Notes under the pieces: generated by a model | What the model was told of the DNA's origin: nothing | Databases searched by the model: none | Seen by the model: only the letters and a program-made list of their open reading frames with translations | Assembly (NCBI GenBank): GCA_949987565.1 | Contig: OX465111.1 | Span: 15,696,549 to 15,760,548 of the forward strand | Source: Luidia sarsii | Taxonomy: Eukaryota; Echinodermata; Asteroidea; Paxillosida; Luidiidae | Direction: 5' to 3' | DNA: 64,000 nt | Part shown: piece by piece, positions 28,601 to 43,600 of the stretch | How the letters are laid out: each line of letters begins with the position of its first letter | Position numbering within the stretch: the first letter of the stretch is position 1 | Translations under genes and position numbers: made by a program

Positions 28601-31600
28601 GGATGAGGTGCATGAAGTGCTTCATGTACAAGAACACCTCCCTATTTACTGTACCTCAAGCACATGGAGTGAAAGTGAGCATCACCTCATGCGCATGTAT
28701 TGTGCACCATGTTCCTCAACATACTTCATCCATGTGCATGATGTGAGCACCGTTTTTACAGTGCAGACGTTGCTCCTGTATAGGGTCGCCGCCGGTTCGT
28801 ATTTTGAACACCTCATTTTCGAGCCTTTCAACTTCTTTGTTCACCTTGTCAACCTTGTTCTCTACCCACCTTTTTGTCCCCTTTGATAGCCCCTGATAGG
28901 TGGTTGTTGGGTCCGCCCGTCTGCTCGTGTCTGTACATGATGTCGTTGAGGTTCGGGAAGTCCCTGTTGAGGTCCACGTCGTTGGCGTTGCCTCGACCGT
29001 ACATGGATGGCACACGACCCTGGGAGCCAAGGGACAATGCGCAGGGAGGAATGAGCCGAGAGATACAGGTATACATTCCATCCCATCCCCATCCCATCCC
29101 TTCCATCCCATCCCTCCCATCCCATCCCATCCCATCCCATTCCATCCCATCCCTTCCCATCCCTTCCCATCCCTTCCCATCCCTTCCCTCCCCCTCCCAT
29201 CCCATCCCATCTCATCACTCTCATCTCATCCTATCCCACCCCCTCCCATCTACCTTTATAATTATAATTTGTGATAAATAACCCTGGTCGCCATCTTGAC
29301 TTAATTACTAGTAGGGACTAGACAAAAGGGGGATAGATATGCCCTCGGCGTCTCCTGCCAGTCGGGCATCAATGTGCGGCGTTCGATTACGTTCCATGGA
29401 TCTACCTCGGTGCGTTCGATTAGGTTCCATGGGTCTACCTTGATGCGTTCGATTAGGTTCCATGGGTCTACCTCGGTCAACCCCGATCGCTCATTACGCC
29501 TATTAGAATAATACCCAGCGTGAAAGCTTGGGGTAACCCGAGTCTAGTCGGAAACCTAATCGAACGCACCAAGTGGATCGGATTAGCCCCACTCACCATG
29601 GTGACATATCTCCGATAGGCCATCTCGTAGCCGTCTGGGTTCATGGTGGGCAGGAGGTGGATACGCGTGTCGTTAATGAGGCGTTGTATCTGCTTGTTTT
29701 TCTTCAGGTATTCATCGCACAGGTACTGGGCCAGGAAAATCAGGAGCTGGCGACCCGTGGCCTCGTTCCCGTGCATGTTGGCCACGTACTTGAACTCGGG
29801 CTCACCTGGGGAGGAGGAGAAGGATCGGGAACGAGAAGGACGGTAAGCTCTGGTAAAGGTGTATTCCTAATAGCGTCGTGAATTCTTATACCAAGTTCAA
29901 GCGATCCCGCAAAAAATATCGCCCAACAATTCGTCTGGTTCTATTGGATCTGTATGTGATTGATTTCGATATTTCCACCAACACGTGACGTAGCCTTTAT
30001 TGACCAGTTATGTTACCAGGGGGTATTTTAACCAATGTTTGTTAAGTATGGCCTATTTATTTGTTTATTGTGTTGCACCCTAAATCCAACAATGCCGTTT
30101 TGGATCCTAATTTCGTAGAACTGCTTAAAGGACAAAATTTTGTTTCAAGAAACCCTTGCCAAGTGTATGTGCCAAATAAGGTGCACATTCATCGATGCTT
30201 CTAGCACTCATGGGTCGAATACAAGTACAAAGTAGCATCCCACGAATGATTGCTGTAACCAAAGACTATATATAGCGGAGTTTCACGCTTCTATGGCCTT
30301 GGTAATTGAAGTAAGGCTACACGGCAACTATTTAAGAGTTGGCTGTAATTGTGTATTGAGTGAAGCGCCAGTAGTGCGCATAGGACAGACACCATGTTGA
30401 AATCGTATACGTTTTTTTTTTATCTGATTTGAACGGCAGCATTTTAACTTTGCAAAGTAAGGGAATGCGTGGGTGGCTTGAAATCCATATTTTCGAAGGG
30501 GGGTTGGTTTCTGGAGAGTGAGTTGGCATTCCGATGACAAGTAGGTGTAGATTGAGAGGCGAGATTGGAGATTGCCTGGAACCGATTCTGGCCTTGACCT
30601 TATCGCCCCATACACCTGTAAACAGCATACTTCCTGTCGAGCGTGCTGGCTTGGGAAATTAAAGCAACTCACGACATTCACGACACAATTTCCCTAAATT
30701 TACTTGTTCGAAGGATTTCTAATATACATGTACCTCTGATTAAAGAGCAAGTGATAGAGAAAGAGACAAATAGATGAGAGACTGAGACTGACAGAACAAG
30801 ACATGTGAAAACAAAGAGAGAGGGACAGAGGGAGACAGAGAGACAGAACACGGCAAAGAACAACAGAGATAGAGACCAGAGGAAGAGAGATTTTGAGAAA
30901 AACAGGGAGACAGAAAGAGAAGTGGCAGTTCAAAATGCAGCGCACATCACATTGAACTATTTTGGTTTGGTAACGAGATTGCACTCAGCAGAATGTTTTT
31001 CATTGAGCGCAATATTTGTGCTTTACATCAATTCTATGAACGGTCGCGTGACAACTCCGTCCTCCATGCTGAGTGCGCTTGACTTGTGCACGTATCCTAG
31101 GAGCCTTTTCGAGTCCACACAATTTATGTATGATTTGGTTTCGGTCTTGGCGTGGCTTCCGCCATCTTGAGGCGATGTTCTCTTCAGGGGGAATAACCCC
31201 ATAACAACTACCTGACATCTGTAGCTAATGACTCGTTTTTCGATGCATTTCTACCTTTAGGTAGACTTTAAGTCTGAGGCTGAACCTTAGTACTTGCTTC
31301 AAAACAGCCCAGCAAAATTCAACACAATCATTCCATTGGTTCAATGACGTCACATGTACCCCTCCTCCTTGCCCAATGCAAAACTCAAACATAAATTAGG
31401 TCAATCGCTATAATTCGTTCGAGCTAATATTAACAGACGGTTTGTTCAGACTCCCGTAAACCCCTTAGTTGATATCCGAACCTTCAAAATTTAATACGTG
31501 ACGGTCTACGGGCAGTGCGTGCGCGCGCGCGGCGTGTGCTCGCACTTCCGGGTCTAGATGACGTCACATTCACGCCAAGAGTAGACAAGATTTAAGTCAC

Positions 31601-34600
31601 GCGTCGACCTTGAGTACACTGCAACAACGTCTGGCAAAATATTATTATACCGATCGCTTGTCATGGTTTTATCGGAAATGTTTATACTTGATATCTGACC
31701 AACACCATCTAGCAGTCAGGCGTTATTCTGAGAAATAATGTCACCAGTAATGATGTCGAAACATTGTTTGCCACAATGTTGGCAGAAATATTTTCAATGC
31801 AGGGCAATTGTCTAGCATTGCGATTTACTGTCATCTTACAGGAGAAATTAACTTGGATGAAGATAATAATAGAGATTCCAATATATAGACTGGATAGTGT
31901 GTAGCCCGTCAGCCTTGAAGCACCTGCCCGCCATTTTAGCACTCGCAGTGGGCTTGACATGCTCGTTCCCTGGGATCGACGAATTCTGTCGTTCTCAATA
32001 ATACAGGGTGAATGAAAGCCATGGCGGATTTGTGTTCACATATGGCACACTAAACAACCAGCAAGGACTGGTGTTGTGGTTTACTCCATTCCTCTCCTTG
32101 GCATTTCCTTCACTTGCCTCCGAGCTGCTTCCGAAAAAAGGCTTGGTGCAATAATAGCTAGGCCTATTATCTGACTACGGTACTGATCGAGAATGTGTAG
32201 GTTGTATGGTGCGGTCAAACACAAATCTCACACTAAGTAATATTTTTGCATTTACCCCAATGTCAGATGATGTGGTTGAGTACGGGTTTGGTGGATTGGG
32301 ACTCAAGGTGTGATGCAGAGTATTTAGCTTGGAACTTTTCCCCATTTTTCTTAAAACACCGCGACGAATGGATCTAGATGGAGCGCGCCCCCCCCCCGCC
32401 CCCCGCCCCCGAGCGGGGACCACGTGACTCCATCATCGTGCGCGCGTCACCGGCGTCACTGAATCACTGTCTGCGATAACAGGTCTTTGATGGAGTCGTC
32501 CTGCTGGGAAGGAAATAGAGAGGGGAAGAAGACGGGGGGAATGGGACAAAATACCGGGTTCCATCGCCCGAGTACACGATGAGCTGAAGATCCAACGAGT
32601 AGCTCTGTCAATGTTATCCTATCTATGAAATAGGAAGGTTTGCATGCATAACAGAAACTAACGAGCGATAATCAATCAGCGTTTTTTGGGTCCGGTGTCT
32701 TTCAAAATCTGGTAACGATCGGGTAACATTATTGCACGATGAAAGACAGACACTCGGACTGCTTTGGTCAGAATCAGTGACATACTGATTAAACAAAGGC
32801 AGTTTTTGTGTAAATTATTTTCGCCCCACAAAAAAATAAACATCTCACAGATCTATGCCTCCACTGCTATAATATCCTCTGCCAGCATTGAATGCGATTA
32901 AAGTGGACCCTCAATGTCACGCTTAAAAAAAAATAACCACGGAGGACGTGAATCCTCATGCCAAGAACGTTCCGCGTAAACATGTTTTTCTGAGCCGGCA
33001 TAGGTGTGAAGGAAGGCGTTTAATTTAGCCGGAGGATAATTTTTTTGTTCTCTCTGAATGTCAATGAAACCTGTAAAGAGTGGTGGTTAAATCTGTCCAT
33101 CTGTCGTTCACACAATGCCAACAATAATAGGAGAACAGCATGGTTGCACTGCACTTTTCAAACCCTGGCCTCGCAAAATCGAATTCCATCCGACGTTTGC
33201 CCACTAATGCGATACCAGACACTCCCAGTAGCTCGCAGTGGTAAAAAAACCCACCGGATTTTGTTATTGCAGCTCTTTGTTCCCTTGGCACATTACGTCC
33301 AAAGTATTTGACCTTGGCTGACCGGAAACATATATAATTTTTGAGAGGGAGGCGAGAATTGTATTTCTTCCTGTTCTTGCCGGCGGCGAATACTGTAAAC
33401 TTACCTCAATTTGCAGGAGGCAGTTTTTTTGGCGCGGTCTGTGCCGGAGAATTAAAAAAAAGAGAGCCAAAGAATTACTGAAATTCTGGCACGGCTCCAA
33501 TTAGTCGCGGCTGCTCGTTATTCAATTACGGTGCGCTGGTAATCGAATGAGAAACCGACACCACCACGGGCAAAGTGTCCAGGCATTTTTTCAGACGCCA
33601 CGGTATGAGTAAGGTAGTGCCAGTCGGACGAGGGAAGAGAGGAAGAAAAACGAGGCAGCAAGAGATCTAGACAGACAGAAAGACAGAGACAGAAAGACAA
33701 AGACATAAGACAGAGACAGAGCGACACAGAGAGATATACACAGAGAGACAAGAAAGACGAAGAAAAAGAGACAGAGAGACAGAGAGACAGAGAGACGAAG
33801 AGACAAAGAGACAAAGAGACAAAGAGACAGAGAGACATAGAGAGATATACCCTATACGAAGAGACAGAGATAGGGACACAGAGAGACAGAGAGACGAAGA
33901 GACAAAGAGACAGAGAGATGGGGAGGGGAGAGAGGGAACGAGACATATCGATAGATATGAAGACAGGGAGAGAGGAGCGGGAGAGGAAAGAGAGACAGGA
34001 GGAAGAGAGAGATAGAGGAAACAGCTGAGAGAGAAAGGAGAGAGCGGGTGGCCACGTGGATTTTGGGCAAGGTTTGGTCAGGGTTATTGCTGTAGAAGGG
34101 TGGAGCAACAAGGAAGTCGCGGCTTTCGAGATCAGACGAAAATGCGCGGAAAATAGACTGCGCTTACTCAGGCAGCAGTGAGGGTATATAGAGGGTGGTG
34201 TGGAAGAGAGTTGGGATGAGCAGCAGCTAGATCAGTGTCTACCTTCTGACAAGCTTGCGTCACGCGTCTACTTCCTACGCGCTATAGCTGCCGTGCCCCT
34301 CCGTCTCGCAGACTTTACTTTTCGGCCGATAGCCCGTGATATTTGTTTCTTCAGTATTTTATGTGCTTGTGTTTGGGGTGGGGGCTTCTAATCACCCTCT
34401 GTTGTTGAAGTATACAAACCACGCCCATTGTACCCCGAGGATACATCGTCATCGTCAATAGACAACAGGAACTAATGGAATGTTTATACAAAAAAGCCCG
34501 GCTTATAGCTTAATGGGTTTTACCTATTTTCTTCCGCAAGGTGTGTTTTCTGTGCGGTGCACTTGCTCGCACTTTTAGAAAGTGGATGGATTTCCTAGCT

Positions 34601-37600
34601 TTGATGTTTTTCTCGCTCCTCATTAGAGCTGATCTGTCTCCAAGTCTGTCTGTTTCTCGTCTCTTTCTCTCTCTCTACTTCATCTCCCTCTCTATCCCCC
34701 TATATTATCTCCCTGTTAACTCTGCATCTTTCCCTATCTCTGCATCTGTCTTTCTATAAAAAAAAAAATATGCGTGTTTCTCTTTCCCTCGTCTCTCTCT
34801 CTCACACTGACTCACACTCTCGGTCTCTCACACTCTCTGCCTCGGTTTCGGTTCCTCTCCTCTCTCTCTCTCTCCATCCATCTGAGTTCTTGTCTTCTTC
34901 TCTTCCTCTTTCCTCGAGCCTTTAGCTTTTCCGTTCGTCTAGCTAGGCAAATAATTATGCCCTATGACTAAAGCAGTTCCATCATTAAGTTTTAGAGAGT
35001 CCATCTGATATAAATCGCGAAACGAACGTTCTGATTTGTCCCTTTCTAGTCCAGTTTTGCTTCAAGATTCCAAATCATCACTCTGTCAGAAAATGTCCTC
35101 GTTTGTATCGCGGATGCCAAATTAGCGAGGAGACCACGAGAGGGGTTCCCGAGGCATGGGTCCACCTGCCCGCCATACGAAGTTTGGGCTTAACCGGGCA
35201 ACATTCTCGCTTGTTTTCCAAGGGGCGTCATGAGTCAATGTGGCGTGCGTGCGTGCGCTGTCAGAAACTGTCAATGTTAACAAAATTGGAGGCGCGCACG
35301 ACCAATCAGCGGAGCGGTGCCTTGTTCACCAAGGGACCGCGCAGCACTCATCGCGAAGAACCTGCCACTTGTTTTCCAGAGCAATGCGTATTCAGTGCGG
35401 CGCCACCCATGAAGCTAGTCGTTTGCAAGATTTTTACAGTGTTCGCCTTCACTTATAATTTTGTATGCATGGTGCCAGGTCGGTTCATCGCATCTAATTT
35501 TCGGATGGATCTTGAAGTGTCCCATAGGGTATAGAAGTAGCCTTTGAATTGCAATGCTAGATTGAGGAAGGGTAATGGGCCTATATCCTGTTTTCGTTGG
35601 CGTGGTCAGTCAGGCCACTCATGCCACAGTTTTAGATGTGCTAACGGAATTATGATAGTGTCCACCGATGTCTCAGCCCCTTTTTGAAAGCAAGGCTTGG
35701 GCTACAGCTCAAGGTAACTCTTTAGCCGTGGCGAAGGCCACGTAACCCCAAGACTATAGACATTAGGTCTTTCTCTGCCTTTGAGGAAGGTCCTGCTACG
35801 ATCGAAACGTCAGGCCCACTAAATTTTGATGAAGTAAATGTGAAACTTACTTGAAAATCTTAATCAATTCATGAAAGTAGTCAAGATAATTATTTAGCTG
35901 CACCAGCTCTCTTGTATTTCCTTAATTTGTGTTTGCAGTGGGAACCGCGTCGATATTGTTATTGGCAAGTGGGAGGGGGACAGGCGCTGGACGGGTACCA
36001 GTCACTTGCTGGCTGAGAAATAGAAAAAAAGAAGAGACGACAATTCCTGCAAGCTCTCTATGGGGATTGGAGTTTTGCAACACTTTTCAGCCTCCAATTC
36101 AACATAAACCATCGTCAGGTCTTGTCACTTGTCTTGTCTTGTATACATTATCCTATTATCGTCCGAACACTAAGTACAGGAAGATCATCAGACGTTTTTT
36201 GCCCGTAGCTGTTGCATCGAAAAACGTATAACACAACCACTACTGACTGCCTCCCTAACACTGGTTGGAGAATCTCCGCCAGCCACATCATTTCCGGGTC
36301 TGCTCCAAATGTCACTGCACTGCGTGTGCGATGCTCAGTAACGTGAAAACCCACCACATATCTGTGGTTGTCGAGACAGTTGCTTGGAGCAATCTTGGAG
36401 CAAGCATAGTCCGCCATTTGTGGAAGACAGTCAGCCAAGGGAATTAGGTCAATTTTTTTTTTTTTTATATTTTGTTTAAGGTCAATTGGTATTTTTGTGT
36501 AATAAATCAGCCTAGATTTGTTACAAGTCCCTTCCTCGTCACCGTGCAGCCTTGACTCACAGAACCCTCCATTGCTCCAGGTTAATTCGAAGGACTGAAT
36601 CAAAACAATCCGCGCTCCCACATACCTCCGTATTATTTGTTTTACCTTGACGCTATACAACCCATGTCAATCAACTCTAGGGCACCATTTGAGACAATAA
36701 TCCATCCGATCTTCATCCTCTTACCTTACCTGGCTAGAGCTATAAATAACGCGCTGGCCCAAGGAGCTTGGGGCAGTGGTTCACTGTTTCCACGCCACGG
36801 ACTGTCTGATATGCAAGGTATTAATTTTAAGGGCTGAAGGATTCGTGATGTTCAATCCCAACAGCCTTCGCTTCATACCACCGCGTTTCCTTCCTCCGTG
36901 CTCTGTGATAAATGATTGTCAGGCCACAATGGTATTTTCTTCAGACCCGAATTTCCCCTGGAATATTGTGAGTCACAGGTGGCAACCGAGAACATGCTCA
37001 GTAAATCAGTTTGGTAATGGGAAAAAAGGTGGTATATAAAAGAGCAAGGAAAGCTCTTATGGGTGTTTATTTATGTCCTATGGGAACAGGAAATAGATAG
37101 GAAATAGCACTTTTATAAACGTTTACGTGAATGATGACACATACTGTTCTGTGCATTTGCTTGTATAGCACGATACTGCCCACTGAGGTGGCAGGTTTGA
37201 GAGACAAATAGTAGCTGAAGTGGCCCCATTTTGTGTTGTAAGGCGGGCCACATACACTTTGATATGCTGCCGGGGAAACCCTGCTTCGGACAGTATAATG
37301 GGAAACTAATTTGTGCACATCATAATGGAACATGACCATTGCGACCAATGCTTGAAAAACTAGAGGAATAAATGGGTATACGGCAACGAGAGGAATTCAG
37401 TCAGAAATGTATCCGGGGTTAGGTCTTTTACAGTTAAGGCGGACAAAGGATCCGGTGAATACAATCCAGAGAGAGAGGTAGTGTTGGGGTGAGGCATAAT
37501 GTTTTTGTATCCAGAAGTTGTTGTGGCCATTAGTTTAAGTGGCTATTAGTAGTGATCGTTTAATTGAAATCAAGACGAAGGAAAGTGAGATGTAGGCTCC

Positions 37601-40600
37601 TGTTGGTCTCAAATATATATAGGAAGGAGACAATAGATCGGAATTTTGTGAGGCATGACCAGGGGTTGGAACCTCATTGTTTCAGGTGTGGAAAGGACAC
37701 TGTGTGGGTGAGTTTATAATAGGGCATGGATTAGCAATGGCAGGAATGGGGCTGGCGTGGTTGAGAAGAAGCTCACCAGAGCACCTAGTTCTTAACTGAC
37801 CGTAGGGAAACAGTGTTAACTTGACCTACGAGGTTGACTGTGACGATGACTGGTATCGACTCTATTCTATCAACCGTAGAAATATGGCCTCCCAGGCTGC
37901 CACTGTCCATCGAGCACAGAGCTTTGCCAAAGAACTTGACCACAGAACATGACTTGAATAATTGACCATACCAGAACTGTCAGTTTCAACTATAAGCAAG
38001 TGCCTTGACAAAATAAACTGACCGTTGGACTGTAAAGTGTCAACTTGCTACAGATTCTGATAGTGTAAGCGGATCATAAAGTAGAAAGTGACTAATTACT
38101 ACGGGACTGTAAAACTGATCACTGGGATCCAGCAGTTAAAACTGGCCCTATAGGGATGTCAATCGCACCATTGGACTTGACAGTGACAGCTTACCAGTAC
38201 CACAATACTCGAGAACTGTTAACTGACCATAGGACTTTACAGTGTTTTCTTGCTGTACTGTGTGGGATGCACTTCACAAAGCCTTACGATGCATCGTAAC
38301 TCAACTTACGATGGATGACCCATCGTAAGTTGTAATAGGTCATAGGCCTTATATGTGACTCGGCACAGCGACATGAGGAATATTCCACCAAAACACTTTT
38401 TGAGTAAACAGCGCCTAAAGTCAAAGTATCTTCTAAATTCGATTAAAAATCAATTTTTGTTGTTGTTGTATTTTTGGAAAGTTAATGTATTGGAGGAAAT
38501 GTTGATATCATTGGAAAGCTAATGGTACACTCTTTTACATAATTAGAAAATCTCAAAATCTCAAAAGTGGGGGTTATTCCTCATTATGATGTGCCGGGTC
38601 ACATATATGGTTTCCGTGCATCGCTGATCGTCTTGCGATTAGTCGAATGTAACGATGAGTTTGATGAAATGGACCACTGGCAGCTGACCCCAGCACAGTG
38701 GCTACTCAAAACAGAATTTGATGCAGTGTACATGTAGATTGAGTGGATAACCCTTGTGACAGAACAGTCCCTGCATGGTAGGAGAAAAACAAACGACCCG
38801 ACCCTCCACTCCCAAGGCCCGTCCGTACTGCAGAAATCTGACATCATGAAGCTGTCCCAGAACGTGCCAAACAACACGAGTCATGTTATCCCCAAAGTAA
38901 CCCCGAGACGAAAAAAAAACACCCCGGTATGTGCTCGTCATGTTCAAACCCCCCATGCAGACCATTAATCCCCCATAGTTTCCCTGGACCCGCGCGGCAT
39001 ATTAACAGAAGATATTCGGTGCAGGTGAAGCATCTCGACTATTCGCTAATGTAATGATTCTTGACTCCCTTCCACCAAGGCAAAGACAGGGGGGAAAGTG
39101 GAGCTGTCAGTCGATCAACCACGCGGCAGAGCGAATCAAAAACAATGAACGGGGAAGTGGGAGGGGTAGGACGAGGCGGGTGATGATGCTGTGCGGCGTT
39201 TCTAAGCCAAGCTCTCAAAATAGGTCAGGATTCTTGGATCTGTGTAATGCGAAGTAATGCGGATAGGAAGCGAAGAGACACGGGAGGTCGGCCTGCATTT
39301 AATTAGCTTCTTGGTTCAATTAAGGGACTTTGATAAACAACCCCCAAACTCTCACAGAACCTTCAAAATACCACGGCCGTGGTTGAGGTCTGAAGTGCAA
39401 GGGGCTATTTGAATTCGGATGATCCTCAGCTTCAGGACCAAATGATGGCAAAATATCATCAATATTATATCAACGTAATCCCAACGTGACTGGAGTTCGA
39501 CTCGAGTCACGATTACAAAATCATTGACTCGAACCTTGTGACTCGGACTTGGACTCGGACTCGTCTTGCACATCAAAATAGACTGAAATCGCCATGTAGC
39601 GGCGTTTACAGACTTGTTTTGGTCTATCGGTGTACATGGATGGGGCTAATAACTTTATATTAATGGATTATTTGACTCTATTAATCGATAACGTGTGCGA
39701 GCAGGCATAAGCCTAGGCCCTATTACTGGTAAATGTAATTTGAGAAAACTTAAAAAATGGGATGTGGGGTTTCCAATACCAACTCTAGTTTTCCAGTATC
39801 AACTTTAACTCGCGACATCGCGTCATCCAATGGACGCACTTTACAACTATTATTTCAGTACTGTTATTGTTAGCAGTCAATGTGTTGTACAATAAATGAT
39901 GCTTAGGACAACATGGGTGTCAAATGAATATGGCTTTGTTAATTATCGAAAGACTGGGCCTACAGTGAACACCTACAGATTTACAGTGCAACGTTATCAA
40001 CAGATGGTAACGTTATTGGTCAACTAAAACCCTGCGCTTGGACTGTGCTGGTCACATGACCATGATCATGTGTTCAAGACCCTAGTCATAAGTAGTACAC
40101 TACAAGTACCTATGAGTATACGAGTATAAGTGCTAGGTCTTCAGTAGACTTAAATGCAAGTACCTATGAGTACGAGTATACGTCGGTCATGTCATCAGTA
40201 CACATATAATTATGCAATTACCATGAGTAGGAGTACAAGTCGGTCAGGCCATCAGTACACATCATTTATATGCAAGTACCATGAGTACAAGTATAGTCGG
40301 TTAGGTCATCATCAGTACACATAATGCAAGTACCATGAGTAGGAGTACACGTTACGAGTATAGGTACCAGGTCATGAGTAGGAGTACAAGTGCCTATGAG
40401 TACGAATTTAAGTGCCAGGTCATTGGCAGGTGTGCAAGTACCCATGAGTACGAATATAAGTGCCAGGTCATGAGTAGGAGTGCAAGTACCTATGAATATG
40501 AGTACGAGTATAAGTGCCAAGCCATGATCAGGAGTACAACAACTTGGTCATGAGTACGAGTTCTAGTCCGAGTACATTGACTTGCTTGCGGCCGAGAGCT

Positions 40601-43600
40601 CATGTAAGTACGAGTATGACAACGGGTTCAAATTGGAAATCAATACCAAGAAACGCACGTTGCACAGTTTGTCCGCTAGGAGCGAATTAACCTCCCGGTT
40701 CTACATGTCCAGGAGCATGCGCCACCAACAACCGAGGGTTAAAATGAAAACGAAAATTGAATCAGCGCTAACGGTTACTGTGTACACCTCCTGGGCTTTG
40801 ACCGGGAATGTTGTTCAGGGCTGGTTTCTGGTGGTGGTGGTGGTAGTGGGGTGGGGGGCTTGAAGCAGGAGCTATACAGTGTATCTCATGAGGTACATTG
40901 TACATGTACATGTACATGTATAGGGCTTTGGGCGCGCTCGGTGTGACCGGACCGTCGGACTTCCCAGGATCTCGGGTACTCCACGGCTGTCTCGGAGTGG
41001 GGTCTGAAATCGGTAGGATCTGAAGAAGATCTTCGTTCGGAATATCAAGCTCTCTTCCATTCTTTCACATTCTGAAAAGAATAATGGGTTCCGCTGACGG
41101 GGGTCTGTTCGGCGTAACGATATTAAAACTACAGGTGTTCTCTGTAATACGTGACAATCGGAGAGCTGTTCCCTAAACCAAAGTCTGATTACCATTTTCC
41201 ACTCCCTATCACATCCCATCCTGTCTGTATTTGTCGGTGCCATTCTGCCTTTGAGAAAGGTCCTGCTAGCTAGGATGGAAACGTCAGGCTCTCTTAATCT
41301 ATTCTATACATCGGGTCTTCGATAAGCTTGCTCAAACTTTACTGGATCGTGATTCTGTCTGATCAAAGCCCTTTCCGTACGCGCAGTTCGATTTTACGCT
41401 GGGGAATAAAAGGTTGGGGTTGCGGTAGTTCTCTTGTTTTGTGTGGACTTTTACGATGGGCAGACTCCCCAAATAAACCGAGTGACAGACCAACCAACCG
41501 ATCGACCGACCGACCAACCATGCAACTATCAGGCCAGTCAACTAACCACGAAAACCTATGCTAACCCACCATCTGACCGACAGAATTTACGTACACTGTA
41601 TGAGCCTGCCCAACCTTTCAACGGACTGACTTACCAACCGACCATCCAGTAAAGTTGAGCCAACTGTCCTTTTTATAGGAAATAATTCATCGTACAGACT
41701 ACGGTACTATAATTGGTGTGGCCTTTATCTTCCCCTAAAAACTTTTTGGATTTCTTGGTATTATTAACCTTTAAATTCGCTTTAGATTTGACTTTATAAA
41801 TTGGAGATGAATGAAGTAGGTTGGATCGCCTGCTGTTCATGGCTCAGTGGGGTGCTATGGAATAGCAGAACTCGCCCTGGACCTGCACAGACTAAGGGAA
41901 CCTTGCCAACCGGATTTATCCAAGGATCTTTCCGGAAATTTCTCATGATTTATGCTGAACAGAATAATTCAATCACAGTGATAGATCACGATAGATCGGC
42001 AGAGGCTGATCGGGGGGGGGGGGGGGGGATTACGAGACGCCAGTGGTCTAGCTTCTCTGACCTGTAGCCCCGTGGTATATAAGCGTGGGTGGAGTCTACA
42101 AACACGAAACCCCTGTCTGTTTGTAACTCCACAAAAAAACGGGCAATCTTTAACCACCATTTGGACCAATGTTGGCCAAACCAACCGGTAACGCGATTGG
42201 TCAACCAAAGTCCATGGTTAAAAACAATCATAATCTTTCAACACGTCTGATAAAACCCTGACAAAGTGTTTGGCACGCGATTTTCTTCAACACCTTTTTG
42301 TGTCCGATGCTTTACAATGTACGGACCTTTCTCAAAGGCAAAATAAATCTTGAGTAATAGGACCTATTCAAAAAAATGTTGCAAACTGCTTACTGACTAA
42401 CATCACTCAAACGCATATCAAACATTAGGAGGGTGTGGCGTTTCGATCCTAGCAGGACCCTTCTCAAAGGCAGAATGATAAGGACAAAACAAAAAGGAAG
42501 GGGAAAGCAATAGGAACACGGACAACAGACACAATCAATCTTCTGAAATCCGACTTTCAGCCAACAGGTTGGGGGTAAATCTATCCTCAAAGTTGCCATT
42601 TCAGCAACTTCGTTGAATTTGTTTCTCCACCGCTCGAATTTGTAGCAACTGAGGGGTCGTGCTTTGACCTTCAGCAAGTGAAACTCCGCTATTATTTTGT
42701 CAATGCCGACACATTCGTGTTTTAACAGCGCAACCTAGCATGACCTATAATATCAAAACAGCGGTGCGTTCAGCTGACATAGCGCCTTGGCTCGATTCGT
42801 GCCAAAGTTCAGAAGTGAACTTCTCAGAGAGTTCTAATATAATGGCTCGAAGGCAGTACATAACTGAACATGTATACATTATATACATGGGAGAAAAGTA
42901 TTTGGGGCATGAGACCCGTGGGATAGACGTTGATGCAAAATGACGAACAATAGCTCGAGTCTGGGAGACGAGTCTGGCACTCTCGGGACGCCATTCACAT
43001 CGCTTGCATTTTTACTTCTTGCATAATGTTCAGTTGGGAACTGAGCGACGCTGTTCCACGTGCAGACCCGCCGCTGCCAACAAGCAAGAATCCAATCCGT
43101 TAGAAACATTGATTCATTGCATTTTGAGTATAACTGTGACTTTGGGGAATGGAAGACTAGCCAGTGACCTTGGTCGCGATGTCGATCGCGTGCCACGGCC
43201 TCGGCCCCGCCTTGGTGCTGCCGATAAATGACGGGTGGGCTCTGGCCCATGCCCGATCCGCAAGGTCGGTGGGTCCCTCGATTCCCGCCAGGACTCCGTC
43301 CTGTAATTGTCGAGAAAAAACCGCCTTCGTCCTCGGTTGTGTTTTCCTGCCAATCGAATCAAGACTCGTTCACCTTGATAACCCCCACGGGCGCTCTCGC
43401 TACCTATTATATCCAATGACGGCCGTCAAGTGATTTGCCTCCCACCTGTCTGTCGGTATCTCAAGGCTGAACGAATTTGTGCAGAAATAAGCATTTTATT
43501 CTGAATGGATATAAACAAGTTTTAGACGGCAATCTGCGGAGTACCGTAATGTATTTACTTATAAAATACAATGATGCAAAATTTGGTATTGCAAACTTAT

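Noticed and set aside
28608..28886. 92-codon plus-strand ORF
   Set aside because: It lies mostly across a MITE and the antisense of carboxypeptidase exon 3.
33518..34111. 197-codon minus-strand Ser/Leu/Cys-rich ORF
   Set aside because: Product of the GACAGA repeat. No domain, and the other frames are open too.
43114..43433. Overlapping ORFs of about 90-100 codons on both strands in a GC-rich intronic patch
   Set aside because: No homology recognised and no flanking splice signals that would join a known gene. GC-rich DNA simply lacks stop codons.
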